A stretch of 38,473 nucleotides of DNA from an uncultured Lachnospiraceae bacterium (lineage in GTDB: Bacteria; Bacillota; Clostridia; Lachnospirales; Lachnospiraceae), in contig ONCT01000014.1 in NCBI GenBank assembly GCA_900316395.1, forward strand, positions 1 through 38,473. The letters run 5' to 3'. The position numbers were made by a program, and so were the translations under genes. Of the stretch, positions 1-7,263 are shown one piece after another. The notes beneath the pieces were generated by a model. That model was not told the DNA's origin. It worked only from the letters and a program-made list of their open reading frames with translations, and searched no databases. Each line of letters opens with the position of its first letter. The stretch's first letter is position 1.

Positions 1-663
1 GAACTGTTTTCTCTGTTTCATGTATTCAACGGTCTTATCAAAGGCCCCCTGGGCGATTCCCAGAGCCTGGGCCGCTATGCCGAGACGTCCCACATCCAGA
101 GCGGACATGGCGATCTTAAAGCCCTTGCCCAGCTGTCCCAGCAGATTTTCTTTCGGGATGCAGCAGTCTTCAAACACCAGCTCCGCCGCAATGCTGGCCC
201 GGATACCCATCTTGTTCTCCTTCTTGGGGGATGTGAATCCCGGCGTGCCCTTTTCTACGATAAAGGCGCTGATGCCTCTTGTGCCCTGACTCTTATCTGT
301 CATGGCGAATATAACATAGACATCCGCAATACCGCCGCCGGAGATAAAAATCTTGGATCCGTTCAGCACCCAGTGGTCTCCGGCGTCCTTCGCCTTCGTC
401 TGCGTTCCTGCGGCATCCGTTCCCGCGTTAGGCTCTGTCAGTCCAAAAGCGCCAATCTTCTTTCCTGACAAAAGATCCGGCAGATACTTTCTCTTCTGCT
501 CCTCTTTGTCGTAATCGCTGATCGTTGTTCCATCTGTAATGTTTCCAAGTCTGCTTGTTAATCCTGACAGATTTGCCATTGCTTCAACAAGGCTTGTCTT
601 GCCGGCCCCTCCATGACCAAGTAATACTACGTTTCTAATTTTCTCTGTTGTGTAGACTTTCAT
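1..663 (-). CDS. Chimeric ORF: EF-G-type GTPase N-terminus joined to acyl-CoA dehydrogenase (partial, runs off window)
   Basis: The frame is open for 221 codons from the ATG at 663 to the window edge. Residues 1 to about 52 match the start of an elongation factor G-like protein, with a P-loop (GHGGAGKTS, residues 16-24) and the start of switch I. From about residue 60 the protein is an acyl-CoA dehydrogenase: FGLTEPNAGTDA, a GSKIFISGG segment and a C-terminal helix with GRLGIAAQALGIAQGAFD. The two halves meet at EEQKRK, a string plausible in both families, around 484-510. The GTPase lacks all later G motifs and the dehydrogenase lacks its N-terminal domain, so neither activity is expected. 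Base composition also changes at the joint: by hand count about 60% GC at 61-120 and about 42% at 541-600. The start has GGGAGG at 673-678, nine bases upstream. An assembly chimera is more likely than a natural fusion. Confidence 0.85.
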   Translation of the reverse strand, partial: MKVYTTEKIRNVVLLGHGGAGKTSLVEAMANLSGLTSRLGNITDGTTISDYDKEEQKRKYLPDLLSGKKIGAFGLTEPNAGTDAAGTQTKAKDAGDHWVLNGSKIFISGGGIADVYVIFAMTDKSQGTRGISAFIVEKGTPGFTSPKKENKMGIRASIAAELVFEDCCIPKENLLGQLGKGFKIAMSALDVGRLGIAAQALGIAQGAFDKTVEYMKQRKQF

Positions 664-688
664 AGTACATAACCTCCCGATACATTAA

Positions 689-733
689 AATAAGACTTAA
701 GGTATTTACAAACCATAATCCTTAAGTCTTATT
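689..733 (-). repeat. Perfect 14-bp inverted repeat overlapping the promoter start
   Basis: AATAAGACTTAAGG (689-702) and its exact complement (720-733) are separated by 17 bases. The upstream arm shares its first three bases with the -10 box. The predicted transcript starts within that arm, so the repeat could be an operator, or it could fold as a slightly shortened hairpin at the very 5' end of the mRNA. The run TTTT follows the downstream arm, but it is too short for a convincing terminator. Confidence 0.7.
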
Positions 734-759
734 ATATTAAATGCTAATACAATTCTCAA
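731..759 (-). promoter_or_regulatory. Strong SigA-type promoter of the EF-G-type gene
   Basis: On the minus strand TTGAGA (759-754) and TATAAT (736-731) are separated by exactly 17 bases. The expected start of transcription, near 724, falls inside the inverted repeat at 689-733. The only gene downstream on this strand is the EF-G-like ORF starting at 663. Confidence 0.75.
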
Positions 760-777
760 TATATTTTTGAGTTGTCA

Positions 778-795
778 GAATTGTGCGAACAATTC
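778..795. repeat. Small 7-bp inverted repeat with 4-base loop
   Basis: GAATTGT and ACAATTC flank GCGA just past the stop codon of the small membrane protein gene. It could end that transcript, but no T-run follows on the minus strand, so termination is not supported. Confidence 0.35.
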
Positions 796-801
796 ACACT
801 A

Positions 802-1005
802 TTAAAGCAAAGTCAATACAATAATTACACTGCTTAGAACTGATATAATAATTCCTATAATCCCAAGCACTCTGCCCTTCTTCTTAGATATAGATATAAT
901 GCCTAATACAACTGATGCCACAGCCGTAATAATGCCGAACACAAAACTATGTGTTAATGAAATTAGTAAACTTGCTATTGCGAGTAATAAAGATGCTATT
1001 GCCAT
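802..1005 (-). CDS. Small membrane protein (67 aa, DUF4190-like)
   Basis: The protein consists of two hydrophobic segments (about residues 2-36 and 46-66) joined by a short basic loop, SKKKGR. It resembles the small Gly/Ile-rich DUF4190-type membrane proteins of Firmicutes, whose function is unknown. AGGAGG stands eight bases before the ATG. It follows the histidine kinase gene by 21 bases and is probably the third gene of the two-component operon, which suggests an envelope-related accessory role (inference). Confidence 0.7.
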   Translation of the reverse strand: MAIASLLLAIASLLISLTHSFVFGIITAVASVVLGIISISKKKGRVLGIIGIIISVLSSVIIVLTLL

Positions 1006-1026
1006 AATAAGTCCTCCTAGAAATCA

Positions 1027-2196
1027 TTATATCATATTAACTACTATTTTAGTCCCGTTATTGTAATTTTTTGCATTAATACTGTAACCATGGAGTTTTA
1101 TTATCTCCTTAGCAAGGGCAAGGCCAATACCTGTGTTACCATTACTGCTTGTATAGAAACGCTCGAATATATGACTCAATTCTTCATCACTAAGAGTAGG
1201 TCCATCGTTCCATATACTAAGACGATTATCAGTATAATCAATTTCAATTCGTTTATCTGCGTATTTTATAGCATTAGTAATAAGATTAGATATTGCATGC
1301 TCTAGCTTATCTGGGTCTGCATTAATATATCCCTTATTAAGATTAATGGTAATCTCTATCCCTTTATTCATTACAATACCTTCGAAGGGCATAAGAATAT
1401 CCTGAATATATGAATCCACCTCTATTTTTTCCTTCTGAAGAGTAACCATACCACTTTCAACCTTGGAAATGTATAGTATATCCTCTATCAGACTACTCAT
1501 CCTTCTAGTCTGAGAATTGATTATTCGACCAACCTTCTTATAATCAGTAACAACGCCCTTCTCTAAGCCTTCAGCATATCCATTAATTGTCATAAGAGGG
1601 GTCTTCAGCTCATGGGAAGTATTCTCAAAAAATGTACGCTGGGACAACTCATTTTCTTCTAGCTTTCGTCCCATAACATATCCCATGATACTTCCAATTA
1701 TACCAATAATAATAGCTGTTATAATAAGTACTATATTAATCTCTCTTATTAATTCTGGCTCACCTGTAACATTTACATAAGCAAGAAGAATGTATTCACC
1801 ATTTTCATCAGATAAATCAACTGACTTAATAAAATATGATGCATTCTCGATGTTGGCAAATTGCATTACATCTGATGGATGCTTCTTATACCAGTCAACA
1901 ATTTTTTCTTCTTTAGTTGTAATAGTGTATTCATTATTCTTATCTTCATATTCTGTAAGATAGATAAGCTCAGCATAATATGTAGATTCAGTTTCATCTT
2001 CGTATATGAATTCTGATGCATCATCATATCCATATATTATTTCAATATTAGCTTCAACAACCTCATCAATTGCCTGCTCTGCCTGATTTTCTAATTGTTC
2101 ATTCCTTATCATATTGAATATCACAAGAACAAATAGTATTGTTGCCGCAACTGTAAGACCTACAAGAAGGGATATCTTAATTCTTGTTTTCATCAT
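1027..2196 (-). CDS. Sensor histidine kinase
   Basis: This 389-residue membrane kinase has a transmembrane segment at about 8-28, an extracellular sensor region rich in acidic and Tyr residues (about 30-150) and a second transmembrane segment at about 153-175. The phospho-acceptor is His195 in FFENTSHELKTPLMT. The ATPase domain has its N-box at NLITNAIKYA (Asn308), the F-box FERFY and the G2 motif GIGLALAKE near 356. All catalytic motifs look intact. The start codon lies inside the end of the response regulator gene (20-base overlap), so translation is probably coupled. The ligand is unknown. The target may be the neighbouring secreted acidic protein. Confidence 0.93.
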   Translation of the reverse strand: MMKTRIKISLLVGLTVAATILFVLVIFNMIRNEQLENQAEQAIDEVVEANIEIIYGYDDASEFIYEDETESTYYAELIYLTEYEDKNNEYTITTKEEKIVDWYKKHPSDVMQFANIENASYFIKSVDLSDENGEYILLAYVNVTGEPELIREINIVLIITAIIIGIIGSIMGYVMGRKLEENELSQRTFFENTSHELKTPLMTINGYAEGLEKGVVTDYKKVGRIINSQTRRMSSLIEDILYISKVESGMVTLQKEKIEVDSYIQDILMPFEGIVMNKGIEITINLNKGYINADPDKLEHAISNLITNAIKYADKRIEIDYTDNRLSIWNDGPTLSDEELSHIFERFYTSSNGNTGIGLALAKEIIKLHGYSINAKNYNNGTKIVVNMI

Positions 2197-2872
2197 TTAT
2201 CTCCAATTTATAACCATAACCCCAGACAGCTGCAATCTTAACATTGCTATTACTTGCTTTAAGCTTCTGCCTGGTACGTCTAATTGTCTCATCAACGACT
2301 CTAGTCTCAACGTCATCTGTATCAATGCCCCATACCTTATCTAATATATCATTACGTGATACAGCAGAGCCTGCATCAGCAATCAAACATTCAAGAAGCG
2401 AGAACTCAGTCATAGTAAGTCCTAATTCCTTACCATTACAATTAACTGTATGCTCCCTTTCAGAGAATACAAGATCACCATATGTAATATTGTCATCTTC
2501 CTTATTCATATTAGTTCTACGAAGAAGAGCATTAACTCTGAGAACAAGAAGTGATGGTGAAAATGGCTTAACAAGATAATCATCACTACCATTCATAAAG
2601 CCCTTCATCTGGTCTGCTTCTGTCTCCTTCGCAGTTAGTATTATAATAGGCACTAAAGATTTCGCCCTAATATTCTTACATATAGTCAGTCCATCAGTGC
2701 CCGGCATCATAACATCTAATATAACAAGGTCACATTCCTTATCATTAAATGCTTCATATAAGTCATCACCTGTAGGAAAGCTTCTAACCTCATAACCCGC
2801 ATTTCCAAGGAATTGAGAAAGAATCTCTCTTATATCTTCTTCATCATCTGCCAGATAAATAACATTACTCAT
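2177..2872 (-). CDS. OmpR/PhoB-family response regulator
   Basis: The protein has 231 residues. The receiver domain carries the acidic pocket DD/EED near 9-13, the phosphorylation site Asp53 in LVILDVMMPGTDG, Thr80 and Lys102. A winged-helix DNA-binding domain (about 130-225) includes SLLECLIADAG and ETRVVDETIRRTRQKL. It is the partner of the kinase encoded directly downstream. Regulators of this family bind tandem half-sites spaced 11 bases apart, and such a site lies in front of the next gene upstream (3735-3767). Its own promoter is at 2908-2935. Confidence 0.94.
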   Translation of the reverse strand: MSNVIYLADDEEDIREILSQFLGNAGYEVRSFPTGDDLYEAFNDKECDLVILDVMMPGTDGLTICKNIRAKSLVPIIILTAKETEADQMKGFMNGSDDYLVKPFSPSLLVLRVNALLRRTNMNKEDDNITYGDLVFSEREHTVNCNGKELGLTMTEFSLLECLIADAGSAVSRNDILDKVWGIDTDDVETRVVDETIRRTRQKLKASNSNVKIAAVWGYGYKLEINDENKN

Positions 2873-2876
2873 ACTT

Positions 2877-2935
2877 ATAAAGCCACCCCTTCTAATAATA
2901 ATTAAATATTATCAGACTAAGTGGCTTTATATCAA
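2877..2935 (-). promoter_or_regulatory. Promoter of the two-component operon with 10-bp inverted repeat
   Basis: TTGATA (2935-2930) and GATAAT (2913-2908) are 16 bases apart on the minus strand. The arms ATAAAGCCAC and GTGGCTTTAT (2877-2886 and 2921-2930) form a perfect 10-bp inverted repeat: one arm sits next to the -35 box and the other covers the ribosome binding region. Because transcription should start near 2901, the repeat would act as DNA (an operator) unless longer read-through transcripts from 3641 fold it as RNA. Confidence 0.55.
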
Positions 2936-2960
2936 TAATTATTTTAATATTTGAGTGTTT

Positions 2961-3641
2961 TTAGAAATCCCAGTCCTCATAGAATCCAGCTCTTATCTCT
3001 AATTCAATTGATTCATCATATAGATTAAAGTACTCATCTTCATACTGTGCAAATCTTGCTTCGAATTCTTCATCAGATAAGTCTTCATCAGTTCCATATA
3101 CTTCATCAATTATCTCATCCATGCGGTCATAGATTGCGAATAGACGATCAACCTCTTGTCTATTAAGTTCGCCATACCAACCAGCTTTAATCTCAAGGTC
3201 AAGTGCTTCAGAATCGAGTGCGTTATATTCAGCTTCATATTGTGCGAATCTAGCTTCATACTCTTCCCACGAAAGCTCTTCATCTTCACCATATACTGCA
3301 TCACTTATCTCCCACATGCGATCATATATAGCATTGAGTCTGTCAATCTCATCCTGGCTTAGGCTGCCATAATCCATTTCCCAGTCTTCGTAGTCACAAT
3401 AATCGTAATCCCAATCATAATCATAATCCCAATCATAATCATAATCCCAATCATAATCATAATCCCAATCATAATCATAATCCCAATCATAATCTTCCAT
3501 GTCATAGTATTCAAATTCCTGTTGATCAGTTCCTTCTTGATTAGCATCATTATTAGCTGCAAATACTGTAACTGAACCTACCATTAATGTTGTGATTGCT
3601 ACTGCTGTAACTGCTCCTGTAAGTAAACCTTTTTTCATCAT
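2961..3641 (-). CDS. Secreted, very acidic Asp/Tyr/Trp-repeat protein
   Basis: A signal peptide (MMKKGLLTGAVTAVAITTL onward, probable cleavage after VFAA) precedes a 226-residue acidic protein of unknown function. After an EEY-rich start comes a hexapeptide repeat of the type DYDWDY (about residues 50-82). Two imperfect repeats of roughly 63 residues follow, each with DRL-AIYDRM, EEFEARFAQYE and LEI-AGxY; these look helical. AGGAGG is placed eight bases before the first ATG. There is no LPXTG or other anchor. The composition suggests metal or cation binding, or a role in the cell envelope (inference). It lies beside a two-component system and may be one of its targets. Confidence 0.8.
   Translation of the reverse strand: MMKKGLLTGAVTAVAITTLMVGSVTVFAANNDANQEGTDQQEFEYYDMEDYDWDYDYDWDYDYDWDYDYDWDYDYDWDYDYCDYEDWEMDYGSLSQDEIDRLNAIYDRMWEISDAVYGEDEELSWEEYEARFAQYEAEYNALDSEALDLEIKAGWYGELNRQEVDRLFAIYDRMDEIIDEVYGTDEDLSDEEFEARFAQYEDEYFNLYDESIELEIRAGFYEDWDF
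3409..3494 (-). repeat. Tandem 18-bp repeat inside a coding region (4.8 copies)
   Basis: Four identical copies of TCCCAATCATAATCATAA (plus strand) start at 3409, 3427, 3445 and 3463, followed by 14 bases of a fifth copy. Each unit encodes DYDWDY. Copies are identical at the DNA level, which suggests recent expansion by slippage. The unit length is a multiple of three, so copy-number change would alter protein length without a frameshift. Confidence 0.95.
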
Positions 3642-3698
3642 ATCTTTGTCCTCCTTTTTTATGATGTAGCCTTTTTCCTCTTGGCTTGTCTATATATT

Positions 3699-3727
3699 AA
3701 TATGATTTTCGAAATAAATATCCGCAA
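3699..3727 (-). promoter_or_regulatory. Candidate promoter of the acidic-repeat protein gene
   Basis: TTGCGG (3727-3722) and CATATT (3704-3699) are 17 bases apart on the minus strand. Both boxes are weak, as expected for a promoter that needs an activator. The 11-base direct repeats at 3735-3767 lie immediately upstream. Confidence 0.4.
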
Positions 3728-3734
3728 AACTCCA

Positions 3735-3767
3735 ACAAAAGTGTCACAAAAGTGTAACAAAAATAAA
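3735..3767 (-). promoter_or_regulatory. Tandem 11-bp direct repeats, candidate response-regulator box
   Basis: On the plus strand the units ACAAAAGTGTC (3735-3745) and ACAAAAGTGTA (3746-3756) follow each other exactly, and a third, partial unit begins with ACAAAA at 3757. A period of 11 bases just upstream of a weak -35 box is the layout of PhoB/OmpR-type activator sites. The adjacent response regulator is the obvious candidate protein (inference). Confidence 0.5.
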
Positions 3768-3801
3768 TTCTCATTTTCTTTATATTATTATTCAAATAGT
3801 C

Positions 3802-3807
3802 TATAAT
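3802..3807 (+). promoter_or_regulatory. -10 box of the tyrA-aroA promoter
   Basis: A perfect TATAAT lies about 40 bases before the tyrA start. The matching -35 region (about 3779-3784) is only TTTATA. A weak 6-bp inverted repeat (AGTCTA 3798-3803, TAGACT 3826-3831) overlaps the -10 box. Confidence 0.5.
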
Positions 3808-3848
3808 ATTGCTGTTACATATATTTAGACTTACAGATTGGAGACATC

Positions 3849-4937
3849 ATGTACAAACGAATTGGATTCATTGGACTTGGACTAATCGGCGGTTCAATTG
3901 CCAAGACTATCAAAAGCAGATATAAGGATATAGAATTAATTGCAATAGATGATTCGCTTGAATCAATAAGGAGTGCATATCAGGATGGTATTATATCTAA
4001 CAATGACACATTTCCTATAGAAGAATTCAGGCGCTGCGAATTAATCTACCTATGTGCTCCAGTTATTATTAATATAGAATATCTTCCTAAGCTTAAGGAA
4101 ATAATTACAGATGACATAATCCTTACTGATGTTGGTTCTGTCAAAGGCGAAATGGAACAGGCCGTAATTGACAATAATTTGGAGAAGTACTTCATAGGCG
4201 GTCATCCAATGGCTGGTTCTGAGAAGATTGGATACAGTAATTCTACTGATTCTTTATTTGAAAATGCATATTATCTCATTACCAATAATAACAAGGTGGA
4301 TGCAACTAAGCTTAATCATTTCAAAGAATTCATTAGCTCAATTGGTTCATTACCTTTAGAGCTTACACCAAGCGAGCATGACTATGTGACAGGCTCTATA
4401 TCCCATATTCCACATATTATTGCATCAAGCCTTGTTAACTTCGTAATGAATAATGATAATGACAAGTCAACAATGCGAACTGTTGCAGCAGGAGGCTTTA
4501 AGGATATTACTAGAATAGCATCCTCCTCACCTACCATGTGGCAGAATATTTGTCTGACTAATAGGGATAAGATACTTGACCTTCTTGATAAATATGTTGA
4601 AGAGTTAAATGATTTCAAGTCAGCAATAGATTCAAAGGATTCTAGTAAGATTAAGTCACTTTTCCTAGATGCCAAGGAATATAGAGATTCCATAGGTTCA
4701 GGTAAAGGTCTTATTGATAATGTATATGAATTCTATGTTGATATTCTTGATGAGACAGGCGTAATTGCACATATTGCTACTATTCTTGCCAATGCAGGTC
4801 TTAGTATTAAGAATATTGGAATTATTAACAACAGAGAATTCCAAGAAGGCGCTCTTAGAATTGAGATGTATGACGAATTCTCAATGTTTAAATCAATTAA
4901 TGAACTCAAGGCTAATGGTTATAGTATCTATTCATAA
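3849..4937 (+). CDS. tyrA: Prephenate dehydrogenase with C-terminal ACT domain
   Basis: The enzyme oxidatively decarboxylates prephenate to 4-hydroxyphenylpyruvate in tyrosine synthesis. Its 362 residues show an NAD(P)-binding GLGLIG (9-14), the substrate-site string GGHPMAGSEKIGY near 117, the helical-domain motif HDYVTGSISHIPH, and a C-terminal ACT domain (about 301-362; ETGVIAHIATIL) that usually binds the feedback inhibitor tyrosine. GGAG stands five bases before the ATG. aroA follows after 28 bases, so the two form a short aromatic amino acid operon. Confidence 0.95.
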   Translation: MYKRIGFIGLGLIGGSIAKTIKSRYKDIELIAIDDSLESIRSAYQDGIISNNDTFPIEEFRRCELIYLCAPVIINIEYLPKLKEIITDDIILTDVGSVKGEMEQAVIDNNLEKYFIGGHPMAGSEKIGYSNSTDSLFENAYYLITNNNKVDATKLNHFKEFISSIGSLPLELTPSEHDYVTGSISHIPHIIASSLVNFVMNNDNDKSTMRTVAAGGFKDITRIASSSPTMWQNICLTNRDKILDLLDKYVEELNDFKSAIDSKDSSKIKSLFLDAKEYRDSIGSGKGLIDNVYEFYVDILDETGVIAHIATILANAGLSIKNIGIINNREFQEGALRIEMYDEFSMFKSINELKANGYSIYS

Positions 4938-4965
4938 CAATTATTAATATAAAGGACATGACATA

Positions 4966-6258
4966 ATGGAGAAAATACTTAAAGAAGGAATACAACATAA
5001 CTTAACAGGTGAAATAACAGTACCAGGGGACAAATCAATATCCCATAGAGCCATAATGCTAGGCTCCATAGCCCATGGCATAACTAAAATTGATAATTTC
5101 CTTATGGGTGAAGACTGTTTGTCAACTATAGAATGCTTTAGGAAAATGGGTGTTGAAATAGATGTTAATTCAGATAATGTTATTGTTAGTGGTGTCGGGT
5201 TAAATGGTCTTAAAGAGCCAAGTGGTATTCTTGATGCAGGAAATAGCGGCACAACTACTCGTCTTATATCAGGAATTCTTGCTGGTCAAAGGTTCAAGTC
5301 AACAATTACTGGTGATGATTCCTTAAAGACTCGTCCTATGAAAAGAATCATTGAGCCTTTATCTAAAATGGGTGCAAAATTCTTATGTATTAACAATGAT
5401 GGTTATCTTCCATTTACCATATCAGGCGGTGAGATTAAGGGAATTGCATATGAATCTAGGGTTGCTTCAGCACAGGTAAAGTCTGCATGTCTTCTTGCGG
5501 GATTATATGCAGATTGCCCTACAACTGTTATTGAGCCAAGTCAGTCAAGAAATCATTCAGAACTAATGCTAGAATACTTTGGTGCTGATATAAAATGTCA
5601 TAGTAAAACAGAGGTCTCAATCAAGCCTAATCCAAGACTAATGGGGCAACACGTAATTGTACCATCTGATATATCCTCTGCAGCTTATTTTATGGTTGCT
5701 GGACTTATATGTGAAGGCTCTGATATTCTAATAAAAAATGTCAATATCAATCCTACTCGTGCAGGTATTATAAATGTAATACAGGATATGAACGGCAATA
5801 TATCCCTTGAGAATATTAGAAAGCAATCTAATGAAGAAGTTGCAGATATTCATGTAACATACTCTCCTGATATGCGTGGTACAACAATTGGTGGAGATAT
5901 TATTCCTACACTTATTGATGAGATTCCTGTTATTGCTGTTCTTGCTACATTTGCCCAAGGTAAAACTATAATTAAGGACGCAGCAGAACTCAAGGTTAAG
6001 GAATCTAATAGAATTGATACAGTTGTTAATGGATTAGAGGCAATTGGTGCTAATGTAAAAGCCTGTGATGATGGCATGGTTATTTACGGAGGTGCGCCTT
6101 TATTTGGTGCTAAAATAGAAACAAAAAAAGACCATAGGATTGCTATGGCCTTTGCAATTGCTAATCTTATATGTAAGGGAAGCATAATACTAGATGATGG
6201 CGATTGTGTAGCCATATCCTTCCCAGACTTTTATGACAAGCTGGATATGATTAGTTAA
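4966..6258 (+). CDS. aroA: 3-phosphoshikimate 1-carboxyvinyltransferase (EPSP synthase)
   Basis: The enzyme joins phosphoenolpyruvate to shikimate-3-phosphate, the sixth step of the shikimate pathway. The 430-residue protein has the expected length and motifs: DKSISHR (22-28), DAGNSGTTTRL near 89-99, the Ser/Gln substrate loop ASAQVKSACL, LKVKESNRI and DHRIAMA near 388. The ribosome binding site AAGGA lies nine bases upstream. The gene converges on the lipoprotein gene, with only five bases between the two stop codons. Confidence 0.97.
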   Translation: MEKILKEGIQHNLTGEITVPGDKSISHRAIMLGSIAHGITKIDNFLMGEDCLSTIECFRKMGVEIDVNSDNVIVSGVGLNGLKEPSGILDAGNSGTTTRLISGILAGQRFKSTITGDDSLKTRPMKRIIEPLSKMGAKFLCINNDGYLPFTISGGEIKGIAYESRVASAQVKSACLLAGLYADCPTTVIEPSQSRNHSELMLEYFGADIKCHSKTEVSIKPNPRLMGQHVIVPSDISSAAYFMVAGLICEGSDILIKNVNINPTRAGIINVIQDMNGNISLENIRKQSNEEVADIHVTYSPDMRGTTIGGDIIPTLIDEIPVIAVLATFAQGKTIIKDAAELKVKESNRIDTVVNGLEAIGANVKACDDGMVIYGGAPLFGAKIETKKDHRIAMAFAIANLICKGSIILDDGDCVAISFPDFYDKLDMIS

Positions 6259-6264
6259 ACTAAT
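6250..6264. repeat. Short palindrome at convergent gene ends
   Basis: ATTAGTT and AACTAAT flank a single A and span the aroA stop codon and the end of the lipoprotein gene. With no loop and no T-run it is a poor terminator. I see no better one between these converging genes. Confidence 0.3.
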
Positions 6265-6716
6265 TATAACTTCTGATATACATATACATCATTACCCTCA
6301 GTAATTCTAAGAGTATTAGAGTTAGGATCAAATGTATATACCTTTACATCTCCATCGTTCTCAATGAACTTCTCTGCATCATATCTATATGTATCAACAT
6401 CACCATCAGCTTCCTTCTTAGTAGCTGTGCCATCAGCCTTGATTTCAAGTGTTCTACCCTTGTTCTGAGCAGTAATCTGACCTTCATTAAGTGTTACACC
6501 ATCATCAGTCTTCTCAATAAGCTTATAGTTTCCAACTACATTAGGTGCTGCTGTCTGTTGCTGCGCTGGCTGATTGGCTGTCTGATTAGTTGTTGTACTC
6601 TGATTAGATGTTGTATTCGATGCATTCTTATTACTACAACTACATCCTGTCATCATAACAGCTCCAGCAATTAACATTGTTGCAATTAATCCCATAGCTA
6701 ATAGTCTTTTTCTCAT
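6264..6716 (-). CDS. Lipoprotein of unknown function
   Basis: A lipoprotein signal ends in the lipobox MTGC, with the acylated residue Cys25. A low-complexity Asn/Thr/Gln/Ala linker follows (about 29-58) and then a single beta-rich domain of about 90 residues that begins VVGNYKLIEKTDDG and ends NDVYVYQKL. The pattern resembles small lipocalin-like lipoprotein domains common in Lachnospiraceae; I cannot name a function. AGGAGG lies five bases before the ATG. It is 91 bases downstream of the ACT gene, and the gap is AT-rich with no clear promoter or terminator. Confidence 0.8.
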   Translation of the reverse strand: MRKRLLAMGLIATMLIAGAVMMTGCSCSNKNASNTTSNQSTTTNQTANQPAQQQTAAPNVVGNYKLIEKTDDGVTLNEGQITAQNKGRTLEIKADGTATKKEADGDVDTYRYDAEKFIENDGDVKVYTFDPNSNTLRITEGNDVYVYQKL

Positions 6717-6807
6717 ATTAGTCCTCCTATTTTAGCACTACATTTCCTCAGTTATTAATGAGATGCCATAAAGCATTATCTCACATAGAGTTAATATAAC
6801 ATATTTC

Positions 6808-7242
6808 TTAACTAATGCCTAGAGTATCTTTATCTGCAGTTGCAATATTGTTCTTCTCTATAGATCTAGACATTATTACAACATCCTTAGCGCTAATAAT
6901 CATATATGCCTTGCCTTCCTTGAAAGCAAATACAGAATACATATATTGAATATCCACACCGTCATTAGCTAACTGTTCTAATAATCTCTCAAGTCCACCT
7001 GGCTCATCAGGTACTTCTATTGCGCATACCTGAATCTCAGATACAAGATACTCGTTAGCCTTAAGAACCTTCATAGTCTTCTCAATATTATCTGGAATAA
7101 TTCTAAGAATTCCGTAATCTTCATTTTCTGCCACATTAAGTGCTCTAAGATTGATACCTTCTTCTGACAGAATTCCTAATATCTCTCTTAGCATTCCTGG
7201 TCTATTCTCAATAAATGCACTGACCTGACTAATTGTATTCAT
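6808..7242 (-). CDS. Tandem ACT-domain protein
   Basis: The 144-residue protein consists of two ACT domains: the first at 1-66 (QVSAFIENRPGMLREILGIL) and the second at about 68-138 (CAIEVPDEPGGLERLLEQLA). There is no catalytic domain. ACT pairs of this kind bind amino acids and modulate partner enzymes. It is the last gene of the aryl-acid operon, 21 bases after the CoA ligase, so it may sense an aromatic or branched amino acid (inference). GGAGG is seven bases before the start. Confidence 0.88.
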   Translation of the reverse strand: MNTISQVSAFIENRPGMLREILGILSEEGINLRALNVAENEDYGILRIIPDNIEKTMKVLKANEYLVSEIQVCAIEVPDEPGGLERLLEQLANDGVDIQYMYSVFAFKEGKAYMIISAKDVVIMSRSIEKNNIATADKDTLGIS

Positions 7243-7263
7243 ATAACTACCTCCAATCTAGTA

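Noticed and set aside
1..480. Horizontal transfer of an acyl-CoA dehydrogenase gene
   Set aside because: A clean in-frame joint at a shared short string at the very end of the sequence is better explained by a chimeric assembly than by transfer; there are no mobile-element remains.
3409..3494. Regular short repeats that could suggest a CRISPR array
   Set aside because: The 18-bp units are head-to-tail with no spacers and are in frame within a signal-peptide-bearing coding region.
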